Below are positions 8,491-17,502 of a stretch of 64,000 nt of DNA, one piece after another. Positions within the stretch are counted from its first letter, which is position 1, and every line of letters starts with the position of its first letter. The DNA is from Moellerella sp963519845 (lineage in GTDB: Bacteria; Pseudomonadota; Gammaproteobacteria; Enterobacterales; Enterobacteriaceae), in the NCBI GenBank assembly GCA_963519845.1, contig CAUQNX010000013.1, positions 1-64,000 on the forward strand, in the 5' to 3' direction. The notes under the pieces were generated by a model that was given only the letters and a program-made list of their open reading frames with translations, ran no database searches and was not told the origin of the DNA. The position numbers and the translations under genes are program-made.

Positions 8491-9993
8491 ATGCCTCTAG
8501 CAGAACGTATCGCTCAACTCAGTAATGCACTGGAAAGCGGTTTATATGAACGTCAACAAACGATCCGCTTATGTTTACTCGCCGCACTTAGTGGTGAGAG
8601 CGTTTTCCTACTGGGCCCACCAGGTATCGCTAAAAGCTTGATTGCTCGCCGTATGAAATCTGCATTTAGTCACGCCAAAACTTTTGAATATTTGATGACG
8701 CGTTTTTCTACGCCAGAAGAAATTTTTGGCCCACTATCAATTCAAGCATTAAAAGATGAAGGCCGCTATGAGCGATTAACAGAAGGCTATTTACCCGATG
8801 CGGAAGTGGTTTTTCTCGATGAGATTTGGAAAGCGGGGCCTGCCATTCTAAATACGCTGCTTACGGCGATTAATGAAAAAAAATTCCGCAATGGCCACAA
8901 TGAGATAACGATTCCCATGCGTTTGTTGGTCACCGCCTCTAATGAATTACCCGATGCGGATAATAGCCTAGAAGCACTGTATGACCGTATGCTAATCAGA
9001 ATCTGGCTTGATAGTGTGCAAGAGAAACAAAATTTCCGCGCTCTACTCACCAGTAAGGCGCCTAAAGAGCATGAGCTAGTGCCAGAACAGCTAAAAATCA
9101 CCGATGACGAATATCTGGCATGGCAGAAATCAATACCACAAATTACGCTGTCCGATCACTGCTTTGAAATGATTTATCAATTACGTCAGCAAATTAGTGC
9201 CACGGAAAAAACAGTATATGTGTCAGATCGTCGATGGAAAAAAGCAGTTTATCTTCTACAAGCCAGTGCATTTTTTAATGGACGAACTCAGGTATCGCCT
9301 TTAGATATTATTTTGTTGAAAGATTGCTTATGGCACGATCATCAATCAATGCAGCGATTCCCTGTGATGATTTTAGCGCTACTCAGTGAAGAGGGGTGGG
9401 ATCAGCGTAAAATCAGCCATAATATTGACGAGCTCTATCGCCAATGGGTTGCCTCCACACAAAATAGCCAGCAACAAGAATCACTTAAAGTCGCGAAAAG
9501 CACCGGTCTGTTTGGTCGTAATGCGTCATATTCATTGCCCGAGCAGATTAAAGAGGGACGATTAACGTTATTTCTGCACAAACCCTTACAGCTGCATAAT
9601 ATAAAAGTCACTTTTATTACCACAGATAAAAAATCACTCGATAATTTCCTCTCTAAAGGCCAAACACTTTCAGCGCATTTAAATGGCATTGGCTTTCCAC
9701 AAGAGATCAGCGCTGAAGTGAATAATCTCAATCAAATTCAGTTATTGGATATTAGTCGCCAAATTTCTACGCTCTATATTCAACAACCAGCAACTGAAAA
9801 AAAAGAGAATAATAATAAAGAGTGGATAAGCCAATTAGAGGATATTCAACTCAGTATTCAAGCTCAGCGTTATAAATTTGAACAAGATCAACCTTGTCTA
9901 TTTATTGAAAATCATTGGTTGGCGGATATTGAAAATAGCTTTATTCAGTTAACCGATAAATTGACGCAACTACGCTCGCAGATAGTGGAATAA
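8491..9993 (+). CDS. ravA: MoxR-family AAA+ ATPase RavA
   Basis: Hexameric AAA+ ATPase that in E. coli works with ViaA and binds the lysine decarboxylase LdcI. Walker A GPPGIAKS (about residues 43-50), Walker B VVFLDEIWKAGPA and sensor 1 ASNELP are present. C-terminal RavA-specific domains match E. coli RavA through FLHKPLQLHNIKVT and LNGIGF. The frame allows an ATG at 8485, but AAGGA at 8480-8484 is too close to it and correctly spaced for the ATG at 8491, which also fits the E. coli N-terminus. viaA follows after 2 bp. E. coli has kup between rbsD and ravA; it is absent here. Confidence 0.95.
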   Translation: MPLAERIAQLSNALESGLYERQQTIRLCLLAALSGESVFLLGPPGIAKSLIARRMKSAFSHAKTFEYLMTRFSTPEEIFGPLSIQALKDEGRYERLTEGYLPDAEVVFLDEIWKAGPAILNTLLTAINEKKFRNGHNEITIPMRLLVTASNELPDADNSLEALYDRMLIRIWLDSVQEKQNFRALLTSKAPKEHELVPEQLKITDDEYLAWQKSIPQITLSDHCFEMIYQLRQQISATEKTVYVSDRRWKKAVYLLQASAFFNGRTQVSPLDIILLKDCLWHDHQSMQRFPVMILALLSEEGWDQRKISHNIDELYRQWVASTQNSQQQESLKVAKSTGLFGRNASYSLPEQIKEGRLTLFLHKPLQLHNIKVTFITTDKKSLDNFLSKGQTLSAHLNGIGFPQEISAEVNNLNQIQLLDISRQISTLYIQQPATEKKENNNKEWISQLEDIQLSIQAQRYKFEQDQPCLFIENHWLADIENSFIQLTDKLTQLRSQIVE

Positions 9994-9995
9994 TA

Positions 9996-11453
9996 ATGTT
10001 AAGCCTAGCGACGTTAGATTTACTGCTTTCTGTTAATGAAGGCCAGCTTATTGAAGAGATCATTCTTACGCTTTTAGCAACGCCACAGCTGGCTGTTTTT
10101 TTTGAAAAACATCCGCGGCTAAAAAAAGCCTTATTAAAAGATCTCTCTGGTTGGAAGAGAGATCTCAAACATAAATTACAACAAGCGGTTGTTCCCCAGC
10201 AGCTCGCCGAAGAGTTTCAGCTCTATCAGCAAAGTTTAGCGAAACCAACAGAGCAATTTTTTGACCAGTTACCAGCTATACTCGACAAGTTAAATGAAAT
10301 TGATTCGCCCTTTGCCGCCGAAATGAACAAGCTGGCTACCCCTGCGACAACTAATCTAGCAGCACGCCAAGCGCTAATTATTCAAAAATGGCGCATCAGT
10401 TTGATCTTACAGGTCACCACTCTACATAAAGAGCTACTCGAACAAGAGAAAGAGCAACTTTTAGCTGAGCTACAACGGCGTTTAGCCTTAAGTGGTAATT
10501 TAGAAGAGATTTTAGGGGAAAATGAACATGCAGCGGGAAGATTGTGGGATTTAAGTAAAGGGATTCTATTTTCATCAAATTATAATGATCGTTTATTAAC
10601 TCGTTATAGTGAGTTTTTACAACAGCAGCCTGAACTAGAGAAACTCGCACAGCTACTGGGTCGAAGCCAATCGGCTAAACAATTACCCAGTGATAGCCCG
10701 ATATTCGAACCCATAACCATACTGGAAAAAGTTCCTGAAACCATTCCAGAGCAAGTCAGTGGTATAGGCCAGAGTGACGATATTCTGCGTTTATTGCCCG
10801 CTGAATTGGCGATGCTTGGCGTTGAGGAGTTGGAATTTGAGTTTTATCGTAAGCTGGTAGAAAAACGGTTACTCACCTATCAACTTCAAGGCGATAGCTG
10901 GAAAGAGCGTCAAGTACTACGACCGATCGTTCATCATAATCATCAAGAGCAGCCTCGTGGGCCTTTTATTGTTTGTATTGATACATCAGGGTCAATGGGG
11001 GGATTTAATGAGCGCTGTGCCAAAGCCTTCTGCCTTGCTTTAATGAAAATAGCCTTAGCGGATAATCGCGCTTGTCATGTGATGTTATTTTCTAGCGATC
11101 TTGTTCATTATGATTTATTAGCGGAAGACGGGCTTGAACAGTGTATGCGTTTTCTTCAACAAAGTTTTAAAGGCGGAACCGATCTGGCGGCTTGTCTGCA
11201 AGAGACGATTAAAAAAATGGATAGCCAGCTATGGCATGATGCTGACGCAGTGGTGATTTCCGATTTTGTCGCCCAGCGCTTACCGGATGAACTGATTAAA
11301 AAAGTGAGAAACTTACAGTTAACTGATAAACACCGCTTCCATGCGGTATCAGTATCGAATTATGGGAAGCCCGGTATCATGAAAATATTTGATCATATCT
11401 GGCGCTTTGATACCGGGTTAAAAAGCCGACTGCTACGCCGCTTCAGTCAATAA
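9996..11453 (+). CDS. viaA: VWA-domain protein ViaA, RavA partner
   Basis: Partner and ATPase stimulator of RavA. The N-terminal half is helical. The C-terminal half is a von Willebrand A domain with an intact metal-ion-dependent adhesion site, DTSGSMGG (about residues 329-336), then GGTDLA and a final Asp in VISDF. Length 485 compares with 483 in E. coli. It starts 2 bp after ravA and ends head to head with the asnA stop without a gap. Reported roles in E. coli concern respiratory-complex maturation and aminoglycoside sensitivity; nothing in this sequence adds to that. Confidence 0.95.
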   Translation: MLSLATLDLLLSVNEGQLIEEIILTLLATPQLAVFFEKHPRLKKALLKDLSGWKRDLKHKLQQAVVPQQLAEEFQLYQQSLAKPTEQFFDQLPAILDKLNEIDSPFAAEMNKLATPATTNLAARQALIIQKWRISLILQVTTLHKELLEQEKEQLLAELQRRLALSGNLEEILGENEHAAGRLWDLSKGILFSSNYNDRLLTRYSEFLQQQPELEKLAQLLGRSQSAKQLPSDSPIFEPITILEKVPETIPEQVSGIGQSDDILRLLPAELAMLGVEELEFEFYRKLVEKRLLTYQLQGDSWKERQVLRPIVHHNHQEQPRGPFIVCIDTSGSMGGFNERCAKAFCLALMKIALADNRACHVMLFSSDLVHYDLLAEDGLEQCMRFLQQSFKGGTDLAACLQETIKKMDSQLWHDADAVVISDFVAQRLPDELIKKVRNLQLTDKHRFHAVSVSNYGKPGIMKIFDHIWRFDTGLKSRLLRRFSQ

Positions 11454-12446
11454 TTACAGCATATCTGCAACAGATTCACGAGTTTCTGGCGCCCATATAC
11501 TGCATTGCACTTGGCCGATATGCTCACGCTGTAGCAATAACATCACTAGACGGGATTGACCGATGCCACCACCAATGGACTGAGGCATCTCGCCGTTAAC
11601 CAGTGATTTGTGCCAATCAAAGGCTAGACGTTTCTCTTCACCACTGATAGCCAGCTGACGTTTTAGTGTTTCAGGGTCAACGCGTATTCCCATTGAAGAT
11701 ACTTCAAAAGCATCTTGTAAAACTGGGTTCCAAACCAGAATGTCACCATTTAAGCCAACAAACCCATCGTCGTTCTTAGTTGTCCAGTCATCATAATCAG
11801 GAGCTCGCACATCATGGAATTGACCATGAGAGAGCTCGCCGCCGATACCTATCAGGAATACAGCCCCATACTCTTTTGCAATCGCACGCTCACGTCCTTT
11901 TGCATCTAAATCAGGGTAACGCTGTAGAAGTTCTTCGCTGTGAATAAAGTGAATTTGGTCTGGCAGGAACGGCGCCAGACCGAACTCTTTACTTACTGCT
12001 GCTTCAGTTTGTTTTATTGCCTGATATATTTTACTGACTGTCTGTTTCAGATATGGAAGAGAACGCTCCCCATCTGCCATCACTTTTTCCCAATCCCACT
12101 GATCAACATATACAGAGTGGATCGGGGTTAAGCGATCTTCGTCTGGACGCAAGGCTTTCATATGCGTATACAAACCTTGGCCTGCTTGGAAATCAAAACG
12201 CCCTAAGGTTTTACGTTTCCATTTAGCCAATGAATGAACGACTTCAAAAGTTGCATCCGGAATTGATTTTACTTTGACTTGTACCGCTTTCTCATGCCCG
12301 GACAAGTTGTCCTGTGTTCCATCACCTAGGCGACTTAGAATAGGTCCCTGAACTTCGATCAGTGCAAGATCCTTTTCTAATAAACGTGAAAAATAGGATT
12401 TAACAAAACTAATTTGTTGCTGATGTTCGATAAATGACTTTTCCAT
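11454..12446 (-). CDS. asnA: Aspartate-ammonia ligase AsnA
   Basis: Cytoplasmic ammonia-dependent asparagine synthetase: aspartate + NH3 + ATP to asparagine. Class II tRNA-synthetase-like fold. It is clearly orthologous to E. coli AsnA, with conserved ILSRLGDGTQDNLSG, HMKALRPDED and GGGIGQSR. The frame opens at 12458, but GGGAAA sits just ahead of the ATG at 12446 (MEKSFIEHQQQISFVKS), matching the E. coli start. It is divergent from its activator asnC across 160 bp, the standard arrangement. Confidence 0.96.
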   Translation of the reverse strand: MEKSFIEHQQQISFVKSYFSRLLEKDLALIEVQGPILSRLGDGTQDNLSGHEKAVQVKVKSIPDATFEVVHSLAKWKRKTLGRFDFQAGQGLYTHMKALRPDEDRLTPIHSVYVDQWDWEKVMADGERSLPYLKQTVSKIYQAIKQTEAAVSKEFGLAPFLPDQIHFIHSEELLQRYPDLDAKGRERAIAKEYGAVFLIGIGGELSHGQFHDVRAPDYDDWTTKNDDGFVGLNGDILVWNPVLQDAFEVSSMGIRVDPETLKRQLAISGEEKRLAFDWHKSLVNGEMPQSIGGGIGQSRLVMLLLQREHIGQVQCSIWAPETRESVADML

Positions 12447-12606
12447 AATATTTCCCATAATTTAAAGCGGTTCAAACTCGATATATAGATTAAGCAACAA
12501 AACAGGGTATAAATTCAATATCTAATGTGAAAAAAAGCGCATATGATTTATATTATCTAAAAAAATACACTTTAAAATGCATAATCGATAAAAACAGGAG
12601 GCTTAA

Positions 12607-13068
12607 ATGGCCGAAATTTATCAAATCGATAATCTCGATCGCGGCATACTTCATGAGTTAAAAGAAAATGCCCGTATACCTTATGCGGAATTAGCCAAAA
12701 AATTTGCCGTTAGCCCCGGTACGATCCATGTTCGGGTAGAGAAAATGAAGCAGGCTGGCATCATTACAGGTACGCGCGTCGATATCAGTGCCAAGCGATT
12801 GGGTTTTGATGTTTGCTGTTTTATCGGCATTATTTTAAAGAGTGCAAAAGATTACCCTACAGCTCTAAAGAAGCTCGATATGCTAGAAGAAGTAGTCGAA
12901 GTCTATTACACCACGGGTCAATACAGTATTTTTATCAAAGTAATGTGCCGCTCTATTGATGGTCTGCAAGATGTACTTATCAACAAAATACAAACCATTG
13001 ATGAGATCCAATCGACAGAAACATTAATCTCCTTACAAAACCCGATCATGCGAACAATTACGCCCTAA
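12607..13068 (+). CDS. asnC: Transcriptional regulator AsnC (Lrp/AsnC family)
   Basis: Asparagine-responsive activator of asnA and autoregulator. The N-terminal helix-turn-helix is at residues about 8-60 (DNLDRGILHELKENARIPYAE). The C-terminal RAM ligand domain contains VVEVYYTTGQYSIFIKV. The 153-residue length is typical. It has a consensus ribosome site AGGAGG at 12596-12601. It is divergent from asnA and upstream of mioC; its transcription runs towards oriC. Confidence 0.95.
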   Translation: MAEIYQIDNLDRGILHELKENARIPYAELAKKFAVSPGTIHVRVEKMKQAGIITGTRVDISAKRLGFDVCCFIGIILKSAKDYPTALKKLDMLEEVVEVYYTTGQYSIFIKVMCRSIDGLQDVLINKIQTIDEIQSTETLISLQNPIMRTITP

Positions 13069-13089
13069 TAAAAAAAAGTTATAACCCTA

Positions 13090-13098
13090 TTATCCACA
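13090..13098 (+). promoter_or_regulatory. DnaA box upstream of mioC
   Basis: Perfect TTATCCACA in the asnC-mioC gap. In E. coli a DnaA box in the mioC promoter represses transcription entering oriC; the same role is likely here. Confidence 0.8.
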
Positions 13099-13164
13099 GG
13101 TAGATCCCAGCTCATTCACAGCGTACAATAGCGATTCTTTGAATATCTGAGAAGATCTAACATC

Positions 13165-13614
13165 ATGGCAAAAATCACCCTAATAAGTGGCAGCACAATG
13201 GGCAGTGCTGAATATGTTGCAGAGCATATAGAAGAGAAATTACAAGAAATGGACTTTGAAACCGAAGTTCTACACGGCCCTCAACTTGATGAGCTTCCAC
13301 TTGAAGGTATTTGGCTGGTGGTTTGCTCAACCCACGGCGCAGGTGATCTCCCCGAAAATATTCAACCTCTTGCTAATCAGATCAAAGAGAGTAAAGCGGA
13401 TCTTAGTCAGCTCTCTTTCGGTGCCGTTGGTATTGGCAGTTCAGAATACGACACTTTCTGTGGTGCAATTCGATCCCTCGATGCCCTTTTACAGGATCAT
13501 GGAGCCAAAAGGATCGGCGATCCTCTAGAAATAGATATCCAGAAACATGAAATCCCCGAGGATCCCGCAGAAGAGTGGGTTAAAAAATGGGCGATCAGTC
13601 TCCAGATCGGTTAA
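13165..13614 (+). CDS. mioC: Flavodoxin-like protein MioC
   Basis: FMN-binding short-chain flavodoxin. The phosphate-binding loop is SGSTMGSAEYVAE near the N-terminus; later FMN-contacting segments are STHGAGDLP and GIGSSEYDTFCG. Length 149 compares with 147 in E. coli. It ends about 17 bp before the first DnaA box of oriC and is transcribed into the origin, as in all enterobacteria. Confidence 0.95.
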   Translation: MAKITLISGSTMGSAEYVAEHIEEKLQEMDFETEVLHGPQLDELPLEGIWLVVCSTHGAGDLPENIQPLANQIKESKADLSQLSFGAVGIGSSEYDTFCGAIRSLDALLQDHGAKRIGDPLEIDIQKHEIPEDPAEEWVKKWAISLQIG

Positions 13615-13630
13615 ATAAACAGCAGTCAGC

Positions 13631-13883
13631 TGTGGATAAGTCTGGTAAGAACAGGGTGATAACCGGTAGTTATCCAATGTATAACCAGACACCCCTAATT
13701 GTGCTGTGGATAAGTAACTGTTTTACACCCAGCTTATACTGGATAGAACCACCATTCATTCACAGTATATGATCCTTTACACTTTGATGATCTTCTTATT
13801 GATTTATCACTTATCCACAGAAGATCGTGATCCTAGTAGTAGATCTAATAAAGAGATCTAAAAGAATAAAGATCTTAAAGCTA
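13631..13883. other. oriC: Chromosomal replication origin oriC
   Basis: The mioC-mnmG gap aligns with the reverse complement of E. coli oriC. DnaA boxes in order: TGTGGATAA 13631-13639 (R4-like), TTATCCAAT 13670-13678 (R3-like), TGTGGATAA 13705-13713 (R2 position), TCATTCACA 13756-13764 (R5/M-like), TTATCCACA 13811-13819 (R1-like). To their right lies the AT-rich unwinding element. GATC sites for Dam/SeqA are clustered (about nine between 13768 and 13915). Initiator positions are from direct reading; function is by homology. Confidence 0.96.
13842..13883. other. oriC DNA unwinding element with three 13-mers
   Basis: Three AT-rich 13-mers each begin with GATCT: 13842-13854, 13855-13867 and 13871-13883. 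This corresponds to the L, M and R 13-mers of E. coli read from the opposite strand. They sit 23 bp from the R1-like DnaA box on the mnmG side. Confidence 0.85.
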
Positions 13884-13985
13884 TTAGGGATCGATCAAAC
13901 TGGCTTGGACTCTCACAAAAACTTGCCGTAGTATGCACAACTCGAAATGCAATCAATTTGCGTTCTTAACGTTTAAGGTTCACTC

Positions 13986-15875
13986 ATGTTTTATCCAGAA
14001 CAATTTGACGTCATCGTAATCGGTGGCGGTCATGCCGGTACTGAAGCAGCGATGGCAGCTGCACGTATGGGGCGTCAAACCCTATTGCTGACCCACAATA
14101 TCGATACCTTGGGCCAGATGTCTTGCAACCCAGCAATCGGTGGGATCGGAAAGGGCCATCTGGTTAGAGAAATTGATGCACTTGGTGGCCTAATGGCTAT
14201 CGCAACTGACAAAGCGGGTATTCAATTTAGAACATTGAATGGCAGCAAAGGGCCAGCCGTCAGAGCTACAAGAGCACAAGCGGATCGAGTCTTATATCGG
14301 CAGGCGGTAAGAACAGCTTTAGAAAATCAACCTAATTTAATGATCTTTCAACAACCTGTTGAAGATCTTATCGTTGAAAATGAGCGAGTGACTGGCGCTA
14401 TAACCCGTATGGGGCTTAAGTTTAAAGCCAAATCTGTAGTACTCACCGTAGGTACATTTTTAGATGGCAAAATCCATATTGGATTAGAGAACTACAGCGG
14501 TGGCAGAGCCGGTGATCCTCCATCAATCTCATTATCACAACGCTTAAGAGAACTGCCACTACGAGTTAACAGGTTGAAAACAGGTACACCTCCCCGTATT
14601 GATGCTAGAACGATTGATTTCAGTCAGTTAGGCGTTCAATTAGGTGATGATCCTATGCCTGTTTTCTCATTTTTAGGCTCAAGAGATCAACATCCAGAAC
14701 AAGTTCCTTGCTATATCACTTCAACGAATGAAAAAACCCATGAAGTGATCCGCAATAACTTGGATCGTAGCCCAATGTACGCTGGGATCATCGAAGGGAT
14801 CGGGCCTCGTTATTGTCCATCGATCGAAGATAAAGTGATGCGTTTTGCCGATCGTAATTCTCATCAGATCTTTTTAGAACCTGAAGGCTTAACAAGTAAT
14901 GAAATTTACCCTAATGGGATTTCAACTAGCTTGCCTTTCGATGTTCAGATGAAAATAGTTAATTCAATGCAAGGAATGGAAAATGCCAAAATCATTCGCC
15001 CAGGCTATGCGATTGAATATGATTTCTTTGATCCTCGTGATCTAAAACAGACTTTAGAAAGTAAATTTATCCAAGGCTTATTCTTTGCTGGTCAAATAAA
15101 TGGCACAACTGGATATGAAGAAGCCGCTTCTCAAGGGCTATTAGCTGGACTCAATGCGGCAAGATATGCCAATGAGCAGGAAGGTTGGTTCCCACGTCGT
15201 GATCAAGCATATATAGGTGTTCTCGTTGATGATCTCTGCACGCTTGGAACTAAAGAACCTTACCGCATGTTTACATCTCGTGCTGAATATCGTTTGATGC
15301 TACGTGAAGATAATGCTGATTTACGTTTAACTGAAAAAGGGCGTGAATTAGGACTAGTTGATGATGTTCGTTGGGAACATTTTAGTCGCAAATTAGAATT
15401 GATCGAATTAGAGCGTCAGCGCTTACGTGATATTTGGGTTCACCCGAAATCAGACAGTCACATTGAGGTGAATCAGATCTTAACTGCGCCATTATCCAAA
15501 GAGGCTAATGGTGAAGAGCTATTACGTCGACCTGAGATGACCTATACCTTATTGACCTCGCTCGATCGTTTTGCGCCTAGTCTAGAAGATCCTCAAGCGG
15601 CAGAACAAGTTGAGATCCAAGTTAAATATGAAGGCTATATCAATCGCCAGTTAGAAGAGATCGAACGTCAATCACGTAATGAAAATTCCTTGTTGCCGAT
15701 TGATTTAGATTATAAACAAGTCAAAGGTCTCTCTAATGAAGTGATCGCTAAGCTCAATGATCATAAGCCAACTTCGCTCGGCCAAGCTTCACGCATCTCA
15801 GGGGTCACGCCTGCTGCAATTTCTATTTTACTCGTTTGGTTGAAAAAGCAGGGTATTCTGCGTAAAGGCGTTTAA
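13986..15875 (+). CDS. mnmG: tRNA uridine-34 carboxymethylaminomethyl modification enzyme MnmG
   Basis: FAD-dependent half of the MnmE-MnmG complex that installs cmnm5U at the tRNA wobble position. The N-terminal dinucleotide-binding motif is IGGGHAGTEAAMAAARMG. GidA signatures GPAVRATRAQADR and GQINGTTGYEEAASQGL are present. The length of 629 residues is identical to E. coli. It is the first gene to the right of oriC, with its promoter next to the unwinding element; rsmG follows 4 bp later. Its partner mnmE lies at 52296-53660. Confidence 0.97.
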   Translation: MFYPEQFDVIVIGGGHAGTEAAMAAARMGRQTLLLTHNIDTLGQMSCNPAIGGIGKGHLVREIDALGGLMAIATDKAGIQFRTLNGSKGPAVRATRAQADRVLYRQAVRTALENQPNLMIFQQPVEDLIVENERVTGAITRMGLKFKAKSVVLTVGTFLDGKIHIGLENYSGGRAGDPPSISLSQRLRELPLRVNRLKTGTPPRIDARTIDFSQLGVQLGDDPMPVFSFLGSRDQHPEQVPCYITSTNEKTHEVIRNNLDRSPMYAGIIEGIGPRYCPSIEDKVMRFADRNSHQIFLEPEGLTSNEIYPNGISTSLPFDVQMKIVNSMQGMENAKIIRPGYAIEYDFFDPRDLKQTLESKFIQGLFFAGQINGTTGYEEAASQGLLAGLNAARYANEQEGWFPRRDQAYIGVLVDDLCTLGTKEPYRMFTSRAEYRLMLREDNADLRLTEKGRELGLVDDVRWEHFSRKLELIELERQRLRDIWVHPKSDSHIEVNQILTAPLSKEANGEELLRRPEMTYTLLTSLDRFAPSLEDPQAAEQVEIQVKYEGYINRQLEEIERQSRNENSLLPIDLDYKQVKGLSNEVIAKLNDHKPTSLGQASRISGVTPAAISILLVWLKKQGILRKGV

Positions 15876-15879
15876 TCGT

Positions 15880-16503
15880 ATGAATTTATTATTAGATTTA
15901 AATAAATTACTCAATCAAGCCAATATCTCCTTAACTGAAGGGCAAAAGCAGCAGCTTATCGCCTATGTTGAGATGCTACATAAATGGAATAAAGCTTACA
16001 ATTTGACCTCTGTGCGTGAACCTCAGCAAATGTTAATTCGTCATATTCTAGATAGCGTGGTGGTGAACGATCACCTTAAAGGCGAGCGTTTTATTGATGT
16101 CGGAACTGGTGCGGGATTACCCGGTATTCCTTTGGCTATTATTCGTCCTGAGTCGCATTTTGTGTTACTCGATAGTTTAGGAAAGCGCATACGCTTTTTG
16201 CGTCAGGTACAGCATGAGCTAGGGCTAACAAATATTGAGGCTGTACAGTCTCGAGTTGAAGAATATCAGCCTGAAGAGGGTTTTGATGGCGTTATTAGCC
16301 GAGCTTTTGCATCTTTGACTGATATGCTGCATTGGTGCGCGCATTTACCTCGTAAAAATGGTCGCTTTTATGCATTAAAAGGCTCAGTGCCAGAAGATGA
16401 AATTACATCATTATCCGATAGTTGCAAGCTGGATACAGTGATTGAATTAAAAGTACCTGAACTGGGTGAACAGAGACATTTAGTGGTTATTCATTCTCAA
16501 TAA
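15880..16503 (+). CDS. rsmG: 16S rRNA G527 N7-methyltransferase RsmG
   Basis: SAM-dependent methyltransferase for 16S rRNA G527, whose loss gives low-level streptomycin resistance in relatives. Rossmann motif I reads DVGTGAGLPGIPLAI, followed by LLDSLGKRIRFL and the SRAFASL motif. The 207-residue length matches E. coli. It is coupled to mnmG, and the bicistronic unit ends at the hairpin at 16542-16576. Confidence 0.96.
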   Translation: MNLLLDLNKLLNQANISLTEGQKQQLIAYVEMLHKWNKAYNLTSVREPQQMLIRHILDSVVVNDHLKGERFIDVGTGAGLPGIPLAIIRPESHFVLLDSLGKRIRFLRQVQHELGLTNIEAVQSRVEEYQPEEGFDGVISRAFASLTDMLHWCAHLPRKNGRFYALKGSVPEDEITSLSDSCKLDTVIELKVPELGEQRHLVVIHSQ

Positions 16504-16541
16504 ATACATTTATAATTCACCAAAATTTATCTTTTAGAGCG

Positions 16542-16577
16542 ATAGCGGTCACATTTACAATGTTACTGCTATTTTTA
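16542..16577 (+). terminator. Terminator after mnmG-rsmG
   Basis: Fourteen-base arms (16542-16555 and 16559-16572) pair with a single mismatch and one G-T around a 3-nt loop, followed by TTTT. A good rho-independent terminator, insulating the atp operon. Confidence 0.75.
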
Positions 16578-16848
16578 TTAATTAAGTGCATTTTAAATCT
16601 TTATTTACTTATTGTTAACATTATTGCAAATAATAACTTTATCTCTTTTGATGATTATATTAATCAATAATTCATCATTGATGAATTAAACTAAAACGAT
16701 TCAGTTATATCCTTACATATTTAAATGATATTTAATTAAGTCGTAAATTTTATCTTAAATTGTAATGATTATAATCTAATGATTTAAAATTGATTTTTAT
16801 TTATTTATCGTTTTATGAGAAGAATCATATTTATACAATATTTTAAGA

Positions 16849-16864
16849 TGTGATTTGAATCACG
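16849..16864. promoter_or_regulatory. CRP/FNR-like site upstream of the atp operon
   Basis: TGTGATTTGAATCACG fits the CRP consensus TGTGA-N6-TCACA at nine of ten fixed positions. It also resembles an FNR site (TTGAT-N4-ATCAA) with one change per half. Its centre is about 155 bp upstream of the predicted start at about 17011, far for direct activation. Confidence 0.5.
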
Positions 16865-16976
16865 TTTTTATAACAGATTATATGAGTGCTTCATGTTAGT
16901 TTGTTATTTATCTCACCTTGATTCTGCGCTATCTCGTAAAAATTAAATAATTATTCACCTTTTCGTTACTTATTGA

Positions 16977-17004
16977 TTGAATTCATTTTGGCTGCCCGTA
17001 TAAT
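16977..17004 (+). promoter_or_regulatory. atp operon promoter
   Basis: -35 TTGAAT (16977-16982), 16-bp spacer, perfect -10 TATAAT (16999-17004). The predicted transcript start is about 80 bp before atpI. Confidence 0.65.
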
Positions 17005-17091
17005 TTGCTCGTTTTTGTCTCTTGACACACTTAAGCAAAGGCAGTTTTATACAACACTTAGCGTTTCTTAAGCTGGGAGAGAACAAAAGTT

Positions 17092-17469
17092 ATGTCTGTC
17101 GTTTGGTTCAACAGCAATTTAGCGAGAAAACATCTGTTTTTTCAGCTAGTGACTTTTGTTATCCTCAGTGGGGCTTTCTGTGCAAATAGTATAGAATGGG
17201 GAGTCTCGGCTTTTGCGGGCGGATTGGCACGCTGGTTACCCAATATCGTATTTATGCTGGTAATCCGTCTCCAGAAAGCAAAAGAAGAGGGTGAGTCTGT
17301 CCACATCGCTTGGTTTTTCGCTTTGGGTGCAGGGCTAAAGGTTGTCACAACAATCGCAGTGCTAGTTATCGCACTGGGCGTTTTTAAAGCGGCATTGATA
17401 CCACTAGCCTTGTCCTATTTGGCGGTGCTGATTGTTCAGATTGTTGCACCAACCATTATTAAGCGGTAA
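17092..17469 (+). CDS. atpI: ATP synthase accessory protein AtpI
   Basis: Small inner-membrane protein of 125 residues with four hydrophobic segments. It is thought to help assemble the c-ring and is not part of the final enzyme. It resembles E. coli AtpI (ARK near the N-terminus, WGVSAFAGGLARWLPNI, C-terminal VQIVAPTII). It is first in the operon, 33 bp before atpB. Confidence 0.93.
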   Translation: MSVVWFNSNLARKHLFFQLVTFVILSGAFCANSIEWGVSAFAGGLARWLPNIVFMLVIRLQKAKEEGESVHIAWFFALGAGLKVVTTIAVLVIALGVFKAALIPLALSYLAVLIVQIVAPTIIKR

Positions 17470-17502
17470 GTATTTTTAAACTACAAAAGGGTAAGAGGCA
17501 TC

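Larger units (their letters stand above)
16578..17091. promoter_or_regulatory. AT-rich leader region of the atp operon
   Basis: About 510 bp without a credible gene and strongly AT-rich. It contains one CRP/FNR-like palindrome (16849-16864) and a sigma-70 promoter (16977-17004). It is longer than the rsmG-atpI gap expected in E. coli-like genomes. No other structure was recognised. Confidence 0.6.
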
